Below are positions 50,207 to 60,110 of a DNA stretch of 64,000 nt, in pieces. Position 1 is the first letter of the stretch. Every line of letters begins with the position of its first letter. Under the pieces are notes generated by a model that was not told where the DNA came from, searched no databases, and was given only the letters and a program-made list of their open reading frames with translations. A program made the translations under genes and the position numbers. Source of the DNA: Algoriphagus sp. (lineage in GTDB: Bacteria; Bacteroidota; Bacteroidia; Cytophagales; Cyclobacteriaceae); NCBI RefSeq assembly GCF_013373065.1, contig NZ_JABXIN010000020.1, positions 16,223 to 80,222 on the forward strand. Reading direction: 5' to 3'.

Positions 50207-51367
50207 ATGCAAATGCCCAAATACTTGACATTAACCACTTTCATTGTTTTGGCTTCTTGGGGGACCTTATCTGCAACAGGTTTGGATTCTCTTCGAACAG
50301 AAAAGATCGGGGGACAAAGTTTTGTCATTCATGAAGTGGAGGCTAAAGAAACGTTGTTTGCAATTTCTCGCCGCTATGGAACTCCTGTGGGAGATATTGT
50401 CAAGGCAAATGAAACCTTAAAAAGTGGTCTAAAAATCGGTCAACAAATTCGGATTCCTTTTATCAGTGAAGCCGCTATTCCTGAAGGTTCGGATTTACAT
50501 AAGGTTGCCTCTGGTGAAACCTTATTTGCCATTTCCAAAAAGTACGGTGTCAGTGTAGAAGAATTAAAAGCTTGGAACAAGCTCAAAGGAAATGATTTAA
50601 GTGTTGGACAGGCTTTGATAATTCGTCAAACAGAACCTGCTCCAAGTCCTGTATCCGAAGTTAAACCTACACCTACACCAGCGCCAGTAGTAGAAGAAAC
50701 TCCAAAGACAGAAGTAAAACAAATAGCGGAAAAGAAAGTAGACGCTCCTAAAGAGGAAATTAAAAAGGCTGAAAAAGCAGTAAAGAAAACGAGTGAAACA
50801 CCTGCTTCTACAGTTGTTACTGCTTCTTCCAATTCAACGCCAATAGTCCCGGGAGATTGGATTTCCCATGAGGTACGGTCTGGTGAGACTTTATTTTCGG
50901 TTGCAAAACAATACAATGCTCAACTAGAAGATTTGATCACTTGGAATGCCCTGAGCTCCAATAATTTGAAAGTTGGTCAAGTGCTGAAAGTAGGTAGGGC
51001 AGAGCCTGGACCTTCTAAGGTGCCCATCGTAGGAGACCCCAAAGTAGCTTCTTCCATTGAGGAAATGCATGCTGTTCCAGATGGTGCTAGTACAGGTGGC
51101 TTTAAAAATATTTCAGAGCTGGGCCAAGCAGAGGTAATTCCCGGAACCGATAGTCATAAAAAATATTTGGTTCTTCATCGAACCGCCCCAGTAGGAACCA
51201 TCATGCGAGTGAGAAATGAAGAGAATGACATTACCATTTTTGCAAGGGTGGTAGGAGTTTTGCCTGAAACAGGAGACAACTCTAGATTACTGATCAAATT
51301 ATCCCAAGCTGCTTATGAGCAGTTGAAAGCGGTTAATTCCCGATTCCCGGTGGAGGTCACCTACTAA
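50207..51367 (+). CDS. LysM peptidoglycan-binding protein
   Basis: 386 aa; three LysM repeats (HEVEAKETLFAISRRYGTPVGDIVKANETLKSGLKIGQQIRIP; HKVASGETLFAISKKYGVSVEELKAWNKLKGNDLSVGQALII; HEVRSGETLFSVAKQYNAQLEDLITWNALSSNNLKVGQVLKV). Confidence 0.92.
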   Translation: MQMPKYLTLTTFIVLASWGTLSATGLDSLRTEKIGGQSFVIHEVEAKETLFAISRRYGTPVGDIVKANETLKSGLKIGQQIRIPFISEAAIPEGSDLHKVASGETLFAISKKYGVSVEELKAWNKLKGNDLSVGQALIIRQTEPAPSPVSEVKPTPTPAPVVEETPKTEVKQIAEKKVDAPKEEIKKAEKAVKKTSETPASTVVTASSNSTPIVPGDWISHEVRSGETLFSVAKQYNAQLEDLITWNALSSNNLKVGQVLKVGRAEPGPSKVPIVGDPKVASSIEEMHAVPDGASTGGFKNISELGQAEVIPGTDSHKKYLVLHRTAPVGTIMRVRNEENDITIFARVVGVLPETGDNSRLLIKLSQAAYEQLKAVNSRFPVEVTY

Positions 51368-51381
51368 AATTGAATTCAAAC

Positions 51382-51411
51382 AGCCCGGTTTTTTAAATCG
51401 GGCTTTTTTTT
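51382..51411 (+). terminator. terminator after LysM gene
   Basis: AGCCCGgtTTTTTAAAtCGGGCTTTTTTTT. Confidence 0.65.
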
Positions 51412-51443
51412 GAACTATATCCAATCTTCCAAGTTCTGCTTCT

Positions 51444-52046
51444 ATGAATCAAAAACAGGTATTCTTCTTTCTAATAATTGTTTTTTCATTTTGTCTTTCC
51501 ACAGAAATTTTTGCTCAAACTTCTGAGGAGTTATCAGGATTCAATGAGATGCGCCTGGATTATAACCGTAAAGGCATGTTGATTCTCGGAACTTGGGCAA
51601 TAGGAAATATGATTTGGGGAGGAATAGCGGCTGGACAGACCACGGGAGAGGTCAAAGCTTTTCATCAAATGAATCTGTATTGGAATTCGGTCAATCTTTT
51701 GATTGCAGGATTTGGGTACTGGCAAGCCACTCAGAATCCAGATAATCTAGGATTATTAGAGACAATCAATGCTCAAAATTCTATTGAAAAAATCCTTTTG
51801 TTCAATGCTGCATTGGATGTAGCTTATGTCTCCAGTGGTTTCTATTTGAAGGAGCGAGGACTTCGAAAATCCAATTTAAAGCTTCAGGGTTTTGGAAAAG
51901 CCTTGATGCTTCAGGGAGCGTTTTTATTTGTCTTTGATGGAGTGATGTATGCCTTTCACCAGCAGCATGGGCAAGAAATACCTGCCATTTTTGAGCAACT
52001 GACCTTAGGTCTTACGGGTTTTTCCTTAAATATTCCTCTGAATTGA
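51444..52046 (+). CDS. membrane protein of unknown function
   Basis: 200 aa; signal peptide MNQKQVFFFLIIVFSFCLSTEIFAQT and several hydrophobic segments. Confidence 0.75.
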   Translation: MNQKQVFFFLIIVFSFCLSTEIFAQTSEELSGFNEMRLDYNRKGMLILGTWAIGNMIWGGIAAGQTTGEVKAFHQMNLYWNSVNLLIAGFGYWQATQNPDNLGLLETINAQNSIEKILLFNAALDVAYVSSGFYLKERGLRKSNLKLQGFGKALMLQGAFLFVFDGVMYAFHQQHGQEIPAIFEQLTLGLTGFSLNIPLN

Positions 52047-52107
52047 GAAATTGACAGGTTTGTCATTGTAGGCTATCCAAGGTACCTTTGTGTTCTAGTA
52101 CAAGTAC

Positions 52108-52662
52108 ATGAATAAAATCCAGCTCTTCTTCCACCATCTGTTCCGCTTTATCTGGAACTTGATTTTTGTGATCTCTTATCCCATTCTGGCTAGTTTTGGC
52201 CTGTTGTTTATTGGATTGACATGGCTTTTTTCACAATTATCCAAGCTACTGACACGCATAAAGCCTGAAGGAAGAAAGGTGGTATTGAAGGAAAGCGAAT
52301 GGGAACTCATGCCCCATACTCAAGAGCTTTTGGAAGCTAAATTGGTTAAAAACATCATGTTTGGCCCGTCAGGATTTCGCTTACGACGAATGGATGGTGT
52401 TCCTTCTGTGCTCTCCGATTTTGTTTTTGGAAATAAGGTTCGCATAATTGAAGAGGGGCTGATTTTGGAAAAATGGAATAGTACTGACCCAAAGCACCTT
52501 CCAGATTTTGATATTTGCTTGTATAATCCCGATGAGGATAGTTTGCGGCCGCTGACTACGATCAAATGCTTTGATTGGCATGTCTCAGAACGTGTTGAAA
52601 ACCAGCTCTTTTTCAAATGGTTTGATGGGACGCAGGGAGGAGAAGTAGAAGTTGCACTCTAA
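52108..52662 (+). CDS. hypothetical protein with N-terminal TM
   Basis: 184 aa ORF, collinear with neighbours, hydrophobic N-term FIWNLIFVISYPILASFGLLFIGLTWLF. Confidence 0.7.
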   Translation: MNKIQLFFHHLFRFIWNLIFVISYPILASFGLLFIGLTWLFSQLSKLLTRIKPEGRKVVLKESEWELMPHTQELLEAKLVKNIMFGPSGFRLRRMDGVPSVLSDFVFGNKVRIIEEGLILEKWNSTDPKHLPDFDICLYNPDEDSLRPLTTIKCFDWHVSERVENQLFFKWFDGTQGGEVEVAL

Positions 52663-52667
52663 GTTCC

Positions 52668-53435
52668 ATGCAGGATTTAAAGGGGTTTTTAGACGAAAAA
52701 GTCGAAGAGTATAATCAGCCGGGATTTATCCCTAATGACCCTATTTCCATTCCCCATTTATTTCGAAAAAAAGAGGATATAGAGATCGCTGGATTTTTTG
52801 CAGCCATCTTGGCTTGGGGTCAGCGAAAAACGATCATTTCAAAATGCCTGGATCTTTTTAAAAGAATGGAGAATTCACCTCATGATTTTATAATCAATCA
52901 TCAGGAACCTGATTTGAAAGCTTTTTTGAATTTCAAGCATCGCACCTTCAATGAAGTGGATACCCTATACTTTATTCACTTTTTATCCTGGTTTTATCGA
53001 AATCACTCCTCTTTGGAGGAAGCTTTTCTTACTCACAATGGGAAGGAAGGAGAGCCTATGGAAGGAATGCTCATCCATTTTCATGAGCTGTTTTTTTCCA
53101 TGCCAGAGTCCCCAAGTCGAACCCGAAAGCATATTGCTACTCCGGCTAGAAAGTCTGCTTGTAAGCGAATGAATATGTTTTTGCGATGGATGGTTCGTTC
53201 CGATGAAAAGGGGGTGGATTTTGGAATATGGAAGCGTATTCAGCCCAGTCAACTGATCTGTCCCTGTGATTTGCATGTGGATCGAGTAGCTCGAAAGTTG
53301 GGGCTGATTACAAGGAAACAAACCGATTGGCAGACGGCACTTGAACTTACCGAACGCTTACGGGAATTTGACCCCAAGGATCCAATCAAATATGATTTTG
53401 CACTCTTTGGTTTAGGGGTTGAAGAAAAGTTCTAA
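52668..53435 (+). CDS. TIGR02757-like conserved protein
   Basis: 255 aa; DEKVEEYNQPGFIPNDPISIPHLFRKKEDIEIAGFFAAILAWGQRKTIISKC, CKRMNMFLRWMVRSD, LICPCDLHVDRVARKLGL, DPIKYDFALFGLGV. Confidence 0.88.
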   Translation: MQDLKGFLDEKVEEYNQPGFIPNDPISIPHLFRKKEDIEIAGFFAAILAWGQRKTIISKCLDLFKRMENSPHDFIINHQEPDLKAFLNFKHRTFNEVDTLYFIHFLSWFYRNHSSLEEAFLTHNGKEGEPMEGMLIHFHELFFSMPESPSRTRKHIATPARKSACKRMNMFLRWMVRSDEKGVDFGIWKRIQPSQLICPCDLHVDRVARKLGLITRKQTDWQTALELTERLREFDPKDPIKYDFALFGLGVEEKF

Positions 53436-53451
53436 AATCCAGTTTGATTCC

Positions 53452-54669
53452 TTAGTGAAACTTTTTGACTTCTGGAGCTGCAGCAGTGGTTGAAAAATCC
53501 CGAGCCAAACGATCCGCATACTCATCCAATAACTTACTAACACGATCTCTACTTTTGGACCGAAGGACCAAACCTGCATGGTAATCCAAAGGTACTCGAA
53601 AATATACTTCAGGATCATCAAATCCACTCAAATCCGGTTTTTCATATTTGGATAGTGTAAGAACAATCCCTGCATACTGCTTGGAGGCTTTAGGAAGTTT
53701 ATATTCTTTTCCTTTGACCAAGGCATCTTCAATTTTGGCCCATTCCGCCCAAAGATTTATATCAGTTGCAGCTTCAACCATTTCAGCCAAATGCGCGCCA
53801 CCTACTCGGGATGATGTCTCTAAAAAGTAGATTTTTCCATCTTCATGACATTTGATAAACTCCGTATGGCTCGCACCGGATTGTAGCCCAAAGGCCTTCA
53901 TAATGGCTTTATTGGATTTTTTAATGGCTTGTTCATCCTCTGAGCCGTATTCTAAATTTGCCGATCGGAAAATTCCTCCACCTTGGGAAATTTCCATGGG
54001 AGTTGCAAGGTATTTAGAGACGGTAAGGAAAAGGCTTTTTCCATTAAACATCAGCCCATCAGCATGGTATACATCTCCAGGCTTAAATTGCTCCACCAAG
54101 TAATGGAGTCTATTATCTCCCAATTCATGGATATGCTTCCAAAGCTCCTCTTTATCATGAACCTTGATAATCCCATGAGCCGAAGCTTCTGAGCGAGGCT
54201 TTAGGACCCAGGGGGCTTTCACATGGTCTGCATATTGATTGATATCTTCATCATTGAACAAAGGCGAGAAAGGCGGGACATTGATTCCTGCATCCTGTGC
54301 CTTAATTCGCATGGCTAATTTGTCGCGGAAGTATCTTCCGGTGGTTTGGCCCATTCCAGGGATTCGGAGGTTTTCACGAAGGAAAGTTGCCTTTTCAACA
54401 TCATAATCATCTAAGGCTACAATCGCATCAATTTTGTTTTCCTTCATCAGGCCGCCAACCCCTTTCAATAAAAGTTCTAAATCCCAGTCCAAATCCTGCC
54501 CTGGCATATAAAAAACCTCGTCAATGTATTCGTAGGCCCAAGCTGAATCTTTCAATTTTTCAGAGGTAACCAAAAAGACCCGATTTCCTTGTTTTTTAAG
54601 CGAAATCAAAAAAGCATTTCCTTTAAAGTAGTTGGAAATACATAGAAAAGTGTTGCCTGAAGTTTCCAT
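53452..54669 (-). CDS. ATP-grasp domain carboxylate-amine ligase-like protein
   Basis: 405 aa; APWVLKPRSEASAHGIIKV, HYLVEQFKPGDVYHADGLMFNGK, IYFLETSSRVGGAHLAEMVEAATDINLW. Confidence 0.88.
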   Translation of the reverse strand: METSGNTFLCISNYFKGNAFLISLKKQGNRVFLVTSEKLKDSAWAYEYIDEVFYMPGQDLDWDLELLLKGVGGLMKENKIDAIVALDDYDVEKATFLRENLRIPGMGQTTGRYFRDKLAMRIKAQDAGINVPPFSPLFNDEDINQYADHVKAPWVLKPRSEASAHGIIKVHDKEELWKHIHELGDNRLHYLVEQFKPGDVYHADGLMFNGKSLFLTVSKYLATPMEISQGGGIFRSANLEYGSEDEQAIKKSNKAIMKAFGLQSGASHTEFIKCHEDGKIYFLETSSRVGGAHLAEMVEAATDINLWAEWAKIEDALVKGKEYKLPKASKQYAGIVLTLSKYEKPDLSGFDDPEVYFRVPLDYHAGLVLRSKSRDRVSKLLDEYADRLARDFSTTAAAPEVKKFH

Positions 54670-54670
54670 A

Positions 54671-56092
54671 TTAAAGATGATTTTCTATCAAATTAAGCAA
54701 TAAACCTACACCGAATGCGGTTCCTGTTTTGCTTTTTGAAAATTCACTGTCCGAAAAAGCCACTCCTGCAATATCTAAATGAGCCCAAGAAGGATGTTCG
54801 TGGGTAAAAGCTTGCAAAAAGGTAGCTGCTGTGATTGCGCCTGCAATTGGTTTTCCGTGATAATTGCGGATGTCTGCAATTTCACTATCCATTTCTTGAG
54901 CATATTCCTTCCAAATAGGTAAGGGCCAAGATTTTTCCCCTACGGCTTTTCCAGCTTCTTGAATGAGTAGACTTAATTGCTCATCATTTGAAAATAAAGC
55001 GGCGCATTCATATCCAAAAGTCCCTACAACTGAGCCAGTTAAGGTTGCTAAATCAATTATATGATCAGGTTGATATTCTTTTACGAGATAGGACAAGCCG
55101 TCTGCTAAAATCAAGCGTCCTTCAGCGTCAGTATCTACGATTTCAATGGATTTTCCGGAATGGCTTTGAATTACTTCCGAGGGGAGGTAGGCATGTTGAT
55201 CAACCGCATTTTCAACTGCAGGTACAATGGTTGTCAGATTAATGGGGATGGATAAGGAAGCAATGAGTTGTGTGGCTGCCAGAACCGCAGCAGCTCCTCC
55301 CATATCGGACTTCATGTAATGCATTCCCTGAGTTTTGACATTGAGTCCCCCCGTGTCAAAGGTGACGCCTTTACCGACTAATCCAATGTGTTTCTTGGCC
55401 TTTTGATGTCTGTATTCCAGAATAATAAATCTAGGTTCTTTTACGGAACCTCTAGCTACAGCAAGAAATGCTTCCAAGCCTATTTTTTTGGCTTTTTTTG
55501 CATCAAAAATATGCACATCTAATTTCTGATCCTGAGCCAAATTTTTAGACCAGTCAGCGAGATATTCCGGGGTCAACACGTTCGGAGGTAAATCCACCAT
55601 CCGGAATGCCTCAGTCTTGGCGTGTAGGATTTTCTCAGCTCGATCCACGATATTTTTAAAGGATTTATCGGGATGTAAAATTCCGACTTTGAGCTTTTTG
55701 AAATTTTCTTTCCGTTTTTCTTTAAAAAAATCAGCTGAATAGGCCCCAAGCCCAAAACCTACAAGTGCTGCCTCTAAAAGGATGGCTGAAAAGGAGTCTA
55801 GAAATTCTAAAATCACTTCACTTTTTACCAAATCACTTTTTTTGGAAAGGATTCTTCGGAAAGCATTTTCTACTTCCTTATAGTTGGGATTTGAGCCCAG
55901 ACCGATCAGTAAATAGAGGTTTCCATTTGCAGTAAATGCATAGTGGCTATCTTTTTTACCTGAAAATAGAGATTCAGAAATTCCAGATTCCGGAAATCTA
56001 TTTTGAAGGAATTGTTCGGTTTCTTTCTCAACTAAAGGAAGTACATGGAGAACTCCCTCATTTATATTTTTGGGATGGAATTGAAATTTCAT
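54671..56092 (-). CDS. leucyl aminopeptidase family (M17) protein
   Basis: 473 aa; VGKGVTFDTGGLNVKTQGMHYMKSDMGGAAAVLAA, VDTDAEGRLILADGLSYL. Confidence 0.93.
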   Translation of the reverse strand: MKFQFHPKNINEGVLHVLPLVEKETEQFLQNRFPESGISESLFSGKKDSHYAFTANGNLYLLIGLGSNPNYKEVENAFRRILSKKSDLVKSEVILEFLDSFSAILLEAALVGFGLGAYSADFFKEKRKENFKKLKVGILHPDKSFKNIVDRAEKILHAKTEAFRMVDLPPNVLTPEYLADWSKNLAQDQKLDVHIFDAKKAKKIGLEAFLAVARGSVKEPRFIILEYRHQKAKKHIGLVGKGVTFDTGGLNVKTQGMHYMKSDMGGAAAVLAATQLIASLSIPINLTTIVPAVENAVDQHAYLPSEVIQSHSGKSIEIVDTDAEGRLILADGLSYLVKEYQPDHIIDLATLTGSVVGTFGYECAALFSNDEQLSLLIQEAGKAVGEKSWPLPIWKEYAQEMDSEIADIRNYHGKPIAGAITAATFLQAFTHEHPSWAHLDIAGVAFSDSEFSKSKTGTAFGVGLLLNLIENHL

Positions 56093-56094
56093 GA

Positions 56095-57216
56095 TTAGTC
56101 AGGTTTATCGCTGAAAAATAGCCACTCGATGGCTTTTGGGAACTCGTCGCTCCAATAGGTTTCATTGTGTTTGCCCTCCATATTGATGGATAGGCGAATT
56201 TTCATTTTTCCTTGCAGGCTTTCCCGCTTGAGAAGCCTTTTTCTGAATTTGGTAACATGGTCAACCATGGTCTCACTTTCATCGCCTCCAGCATAGAGAT
56301 AAAGGCGGGTTTCCTGAGGTTCAAAAAAGTCCAAAAACCCTAATTTAATTTTGGGGATTACCCAAAGGGAGGGAGAAAAGACCATCAGTTTTCCGAAAAC
56401 CTCAGGATAGATTAAGCCTGAAAAAATACTGACTAAACCTCCCATCGAACTCCCTCCAATACCTGTAAATTCTCGTTCTGGCTTAGTTCGGAAGGTTTTG
56501 TCTACAAAAGGCTTGAGTGTATCTGTGATAAAACGAATGTATTTTTTTCCATGTCCCACTCCAAGGAGGGTTCTGCCAACATTGTATTCCTGAATCCGGT
56601 CTGATTCGGCATGTTCAATGGCGATGATGATGATTTTTCCGATACCGTAGTCGGACATTACGGCCAGCTTTTTATCAATCTGCCAATTGAAATCAGATTT
56701 CTCATTAAAGAGGTTTTGGGCATCTTGGAGGTAAAGCACGGGATAATGCTCATCACTTGTTTCGTAGTCATGGGGAAGCAATGCCCAGATTTTCCGTCTC
56801 TTATTCAATTGAGGGATCTCAAATTCTTCCGAAATCAAGTGGATTTTTGGTAATTGACTAGGGCGGTAGGGGAGCCAGTTATGACGCCATTTGGCCACTT
56901 TTTCAGTTCGGACCCATTCGGAATTGTTCCAAGTTCGGTTAGGAGTTTTGTTCCCATACCGGTCAATTTCTACTTCGGACCAATCCCCTTTGGTGAATTT
57001 ATAAATCAGCTCTCCTTCAAATTCTTTTCCTTCGGGAAAGGTGAATTCATAACGGCCTTCCTTGATTTTTTCCATTCGGAATTTGTAATCCTGTGTGGCC
57101 CAGTTATTAAAATTTCCCGCGATATATACAGGTCTATCATCATCATTCGGAGTGAGAAGGATGATTTTTTTGGTTTTGGTGACCGTACTAAAATCGGGTA
57201 ATTCTGTTGGGTTCAT
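56095..57216 (-). CDS. alpha/beta-hydrolase esterase with N-terminal CBM48/E-set-like domain
   Basis: 373 aa; N-term RPVYIAGNFNNWATQDYKFRMEKIKEGRYEFTFPEGKEFEGELIYKFTKGDW; esterase TGIGGSSMGGLVSIFSGLIYPEVFGKLMVFSPSLW. Confidence 0.88.
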   Translation of the reverse strand: MNPTELPDFSTVTKTKKIILLTPNDDDRPVYIAGNFNNWATQDYKFRMEKIKEGRYEFTFPEGKEFEGELIYKFTKGDWSEVEIDRYGNKTPNRTWNNSEWVRTEKVAKWRHNWLPYRPSQLPKIHLISEEFEIPQLNKRRKIWALLPHDYETSDEHYPVLYLQDAQNLFNEKSDFNWQIDKKLAVMSDYGIGKIIIIAIEHAESDRIQEYNVGRTLLGVGHGKKYIRFITDTLKPFVDKTFRTKPEREFTGIGGSSMGGLVSIFSGLIYPEVFGKLMVFSPSLWVIPKIKLGFLDFFEPQETRLYLYAGGDESETMVDHVTKFRKRLLKRESLQGKMKIRLSINMEGKHNETYWSDEFPKAIEWLFFSDKPD

Positions 57217-57282
57217 GGATAGGCTTTGAGATCAATCCAAAGGTGATATACAAAAATAGTCGTTGAGGCTAGGAAAATGAAA

Positions 57283-59007
57283 TTAAACTTTTTCCAGAGG
57301 CCGGAATCTGATTTCATCCGGATAGGGGAAAGCATGAAGCAATTCGCCATTTCTGATTTTCGTTTGAATTTTTTGCCATTGAGCTGGATCAAAAAGTTTG
57401 TGATGGTAATCTAGAAAATGATCCTTTAAATCCGGTCTTCCAATCATCCAACGCTTAAAATCCTCAGGGAAAACGTCGTTTTTGGCAATATCATACCAAG
57501 GTTCTGAAGCATAAATTTGTTCGTATGTTTCAGGTTTGGGTTTGATACGAAAATTCATGTCCGTCAAGAATTCAATTTCATCATAGTCATAAAAAATAAC
57601 CCGATTTTGACGGGTGAGTCCAAAGTTTTTGGTCATCATATCCCCCGGGAAAATATTTGCCTGTGCCAATTGCATGATGGCCCTTCCATAGTCTTCTACC
57701 ACAGCCCAGCCTTTTTCTTTACTGCAACCTTCTAAATACAAATTGAGGGGGCGCATTTTCCGTTCTGTGTAAAGATGCTTGATCACGAGTTGATTGTTCT
57801 CGATTTTTAAAAGTGAGTTGGCGGTGTTTCGCAGCTCTCTCATTAATTCCTCACTTATCCGTTCTAAAGGAATATGAAAGTATTCAAATTCATGCGTATC
57901 CGCCATTCGTCCAACGCGATCGTGAAGGGAGACTAGTTTGTATTTTTCCCGCACTTCCTGCCGGGTCATGTTTTTTGGCGGTTCGAAATGATCCTTGATT
58001 ATTTTGAAAACTACGTCAAAAGAGGGGAGTGTAAATACGGTCATCACCATTCCTTTCACTCCGGGAGCAACTACAAATTGATCAGTAGAAGATTGTAAAT
58101 GGTATAAATAGTCTCTGTAGAACAAGGTCTTGCCGTGCTTATTGAATCCAATCGCATTGTATAATTCATGGGTCTTCTTATGGGAAATTACCGAGCTCAA
58201 AAAGCCGACAATTTGAGAAGGGACTTCGATATCCACCATAAAATAGGATCGGGTGAAACTGAACAAATGGCTCATGATATTCCGGTCAAAAATCAAGGTG
58301 TCCACAAAAACACCCTTCTCGCCATGGAGCATGGGAATAATAAATGGCATCCATTTGTGCCCCAAATAGGTTCTGCCGATAAGGTAAGCTGCTTTGTTCC
58401 GGTAAAAAACGGATTTTAGAATTTCGGTTCTGGTTTCAGGGCCAGGGTTATATCGGGTGAGAATGACCTCCTTGACACTTTGGATCAAGAACTGAACATC
58501 TTCCTCCTTATTCAGAAAGGGGACTCCTGGATCAAAATCATTCAATATTTTTCGAATAATGGCTTCCAAACCCATTTGGCTGGGATAGCTATGGACTAGG
58601 TGACTATTCTCATGCCATTCGCAGATTTGATATCCCTCCATGACGTACATCAGCTCCTCATCAATCGACATTCCCGGGAAAGCTTTTCGAATGACTGAAT
58701 TAAAAAATGTCTCTGCAAGCTCCACATCTGGTCGGTCAGCGATCATAGCCTGATACTCTTGCCGAATTAAAAGCCAGATTTGACGATTATCGGCATCCTC
58801 TCCGAGCATGTCGTTGAATTCGATAACAAGTTGAAAAAGTAAATCCTTGTACAATCGAAGGCGCTGTTTGTGATTGAGCTGCATTGCTGCCCAGTTCCGT
58901 TCACGAAAATATTGGGGGGCAAGCCTGGTGTAGGTTTGAAAGCTACGGATGTAACTTTCAAATCCTGAAAAAATCTTTTTTGCTAATGGAAGTGCGCGTC
59001 TTGGCAT
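57283..59007 (-). CDS. aceK: bifunctional isocitrate dehydrogenase kinase/phosphatase
   Basis: 574 aa; HMDVL-like YFMVDIEVPSQIVGFLSSVISHKKTHELYNAIGFNKHGKTLFYRDYLYHL, APGVKGMVMTVFTLPSFDVVFKIIKDHFEPPK, YGRAIMQLAQANIFPGDMMTKNFGLTRQNRVIFYDYDEIEFL. Confidence 0.95.
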   Translation of the reverse strand: MPRRALPLAKKIFSGFESYIRSFQTYTRLAPQYFRERNWAAMQLNHKQRLRLYKDLLFQLVIEFNDMLGEDADNRQIWLLIRQEYQAMIADRPDVELAETFFNSVIRKAFPGMSIDEELMYVMEGYQICEWHENSHLVHSYPSQMGLEAIIRKILNDFDPGVPFLNKEEDVQFLIQSVKEVILTRYNPGPETRTEILKSVFYRNKAAYLIGRTYLGHKWMPFIIPMLHGEKGVFVDTLIFDRNIMSHLFSFTRSYFMVDIEVPSQIVGFLSSVISHKKTHELYNAIGFNKHGKTLFYRDYLYHLQSSTDQFVVAPGVKGMVMTVFTLPSFDVVFKIIKDHFEPPKNMTRQEVREKYKLVSLHDRVGRMADTHEFEYFHIPLERISEELMRELRNTANSLLKIENNQLVIKHLYTERKMRPLNLYLEGCSKEKGWAVVEDYGRAIMQLAQANIFPGDMMTKNFGLTRQNRVIFYDYDEIEFLTDMNFRIKPKPETYEQIYASEPWYDIAKNDVFPEDFKRWMIGRPDLKDHFLDYHHKLFDPAQWQKIQTKIRNGELLHAFPYPDEIRFRPLEKV

Positions 59008-59251
59008 TCTGCAAGAAGCTGAATTTTAAGAAAAATTGAAAAGGAATGGAGCAAAAGAAGAAGGGAATGATTTAGCCGTTTTGAATTGCGAAAATAATGC
59101 ACACGATTGCATAAAAAATGGAGATCAAAATTCAGGTGAAAGACTTTAAAATTTTTAAAATTAATTTCTGCCATTTAAGCTTGATTTTAAACGATTTAGC
59201 GGGTTTTTGGATTGGAGAATAAAATTTTGAAAATCTTTCGCAATCGATTGT

Positions 59252-59282
59252 TTGGAGTAATAGAAAACATTTTCTACTTTTC
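59252..59282 (+). promoter_or_regulatory. putative promoter TTG-N20-TACTTTTC (one mismatch from TAnnTTTG)
   Basis: Elements read directly in intergenic DNA upstream of an orphan terminator. Confidence 0.3.
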
Positions 59283-59288
59283 GCAGGT

Positions 59289-59366
59289 ATTCATAATCGA
59301 ATATCTACAATAGGTTTAATAGGTTTGAGAGCAGGAAAAGGCCGGGTGATAACCCGGCCTTTTTTA
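59289..59366 (+). ncRNA. candidate small RNA ending in a strong terminator
   Basis: No + strand CDS upstream (flanking genes are on the minus strand), yet AAAAGGCCGGGT-gata-ACCCGGCCTTTTTT at 59336-59365 is a strong + oriented terminator. Confidence 0.4.
59336..59366 (+). terminator. orphan intrinsic terminator
   Basis: AAAAGGCCGGGT-gata-ACCCGGCCTTTTTT. Confidence 0.8.
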
Positions 59367-59468
59367 TTGCTTTTTTTGAAAATCTATGCTTATTATTCTT
59401 GTTGGTCTTAGTAGTTTAAATGGGAAAATATCTTTTAGAAAAAAGCAAATCATGCCTTTACTGATATC

Positions 59469-59903
59469 CTAAAGAACGGGTCCTATGCTTAGATCCACAG
59501 TAGACATATAAACTATGAATCCTATCAAAAGTGCAGCAGGAATTCCAATAGAAATTAAATAATTGGTACGTAATACTTTTAAAGTTACTAGTTGATCCAA
59601 TGGAACCTCAAAAGGAGTTTTAGTAGTATTTTCCTTTTTTTCGGAGGCTGTTTGGATCCGGTTGGTGTAAACAATATCTCTTGAATGAGACAAATACTCT
59701 AATTCATATTCTTTACCATTTTGTAATAGGACTTTAATTTTCTCATGTTCATTTACTTGGTCTAGCTGCAATTCCAATTTCTTTTGCTGGCTTAATGTTT
59801 CCTGAGTTTGGATTGTTTTATTTTCCAAAGGTTGATAAGTCTTACAGGCTTGGAAATATCCGATGATCATTAATCCAAAGACGATTTTTAAGAAAGTTTT
59901 CAT
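59469..59903 (-). CDS. small predicted lipoprotein/membrane protein
   Basis: 144 aa; MKTFLKIVFGLMIIGYFQACKTYQ lipobox; C-terminal TM LISIGIPAALLIGFIVYMSTV. Confidence 0.7.
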   Translation of the reverse strand: MKTFLKIVFGLMIIGYFQACKTYQPLENKTIQTQETLSQQKKLELQLDQVNEHEKIKVLLQNGKEYELEYLSHSRDIVYTNRIQTASEKKENTTKTPFEVPLDQLVTLKVLRTNYLISIGIPAALLIGFIVYMSTVDLSIGPVL

Positions 59904-60110
59904 GGCATCGATGGTTATGTTTGAAGTTTAATTTTTAAAAATTTCGGGTATTTATGTCTGATTTGGGATAGGGCTCAAAATGATATTGATCAGGGTTTTT
60001 ATCTCATATAATTTTTTTTAAAAGCGGATAGATATCAATTAAAGCTTTGAAAAGTTTGGATGTTTTTGGATGTGAAACTTAATTGAGAGATTATTCGATT
60101 TTCCTCCTCA

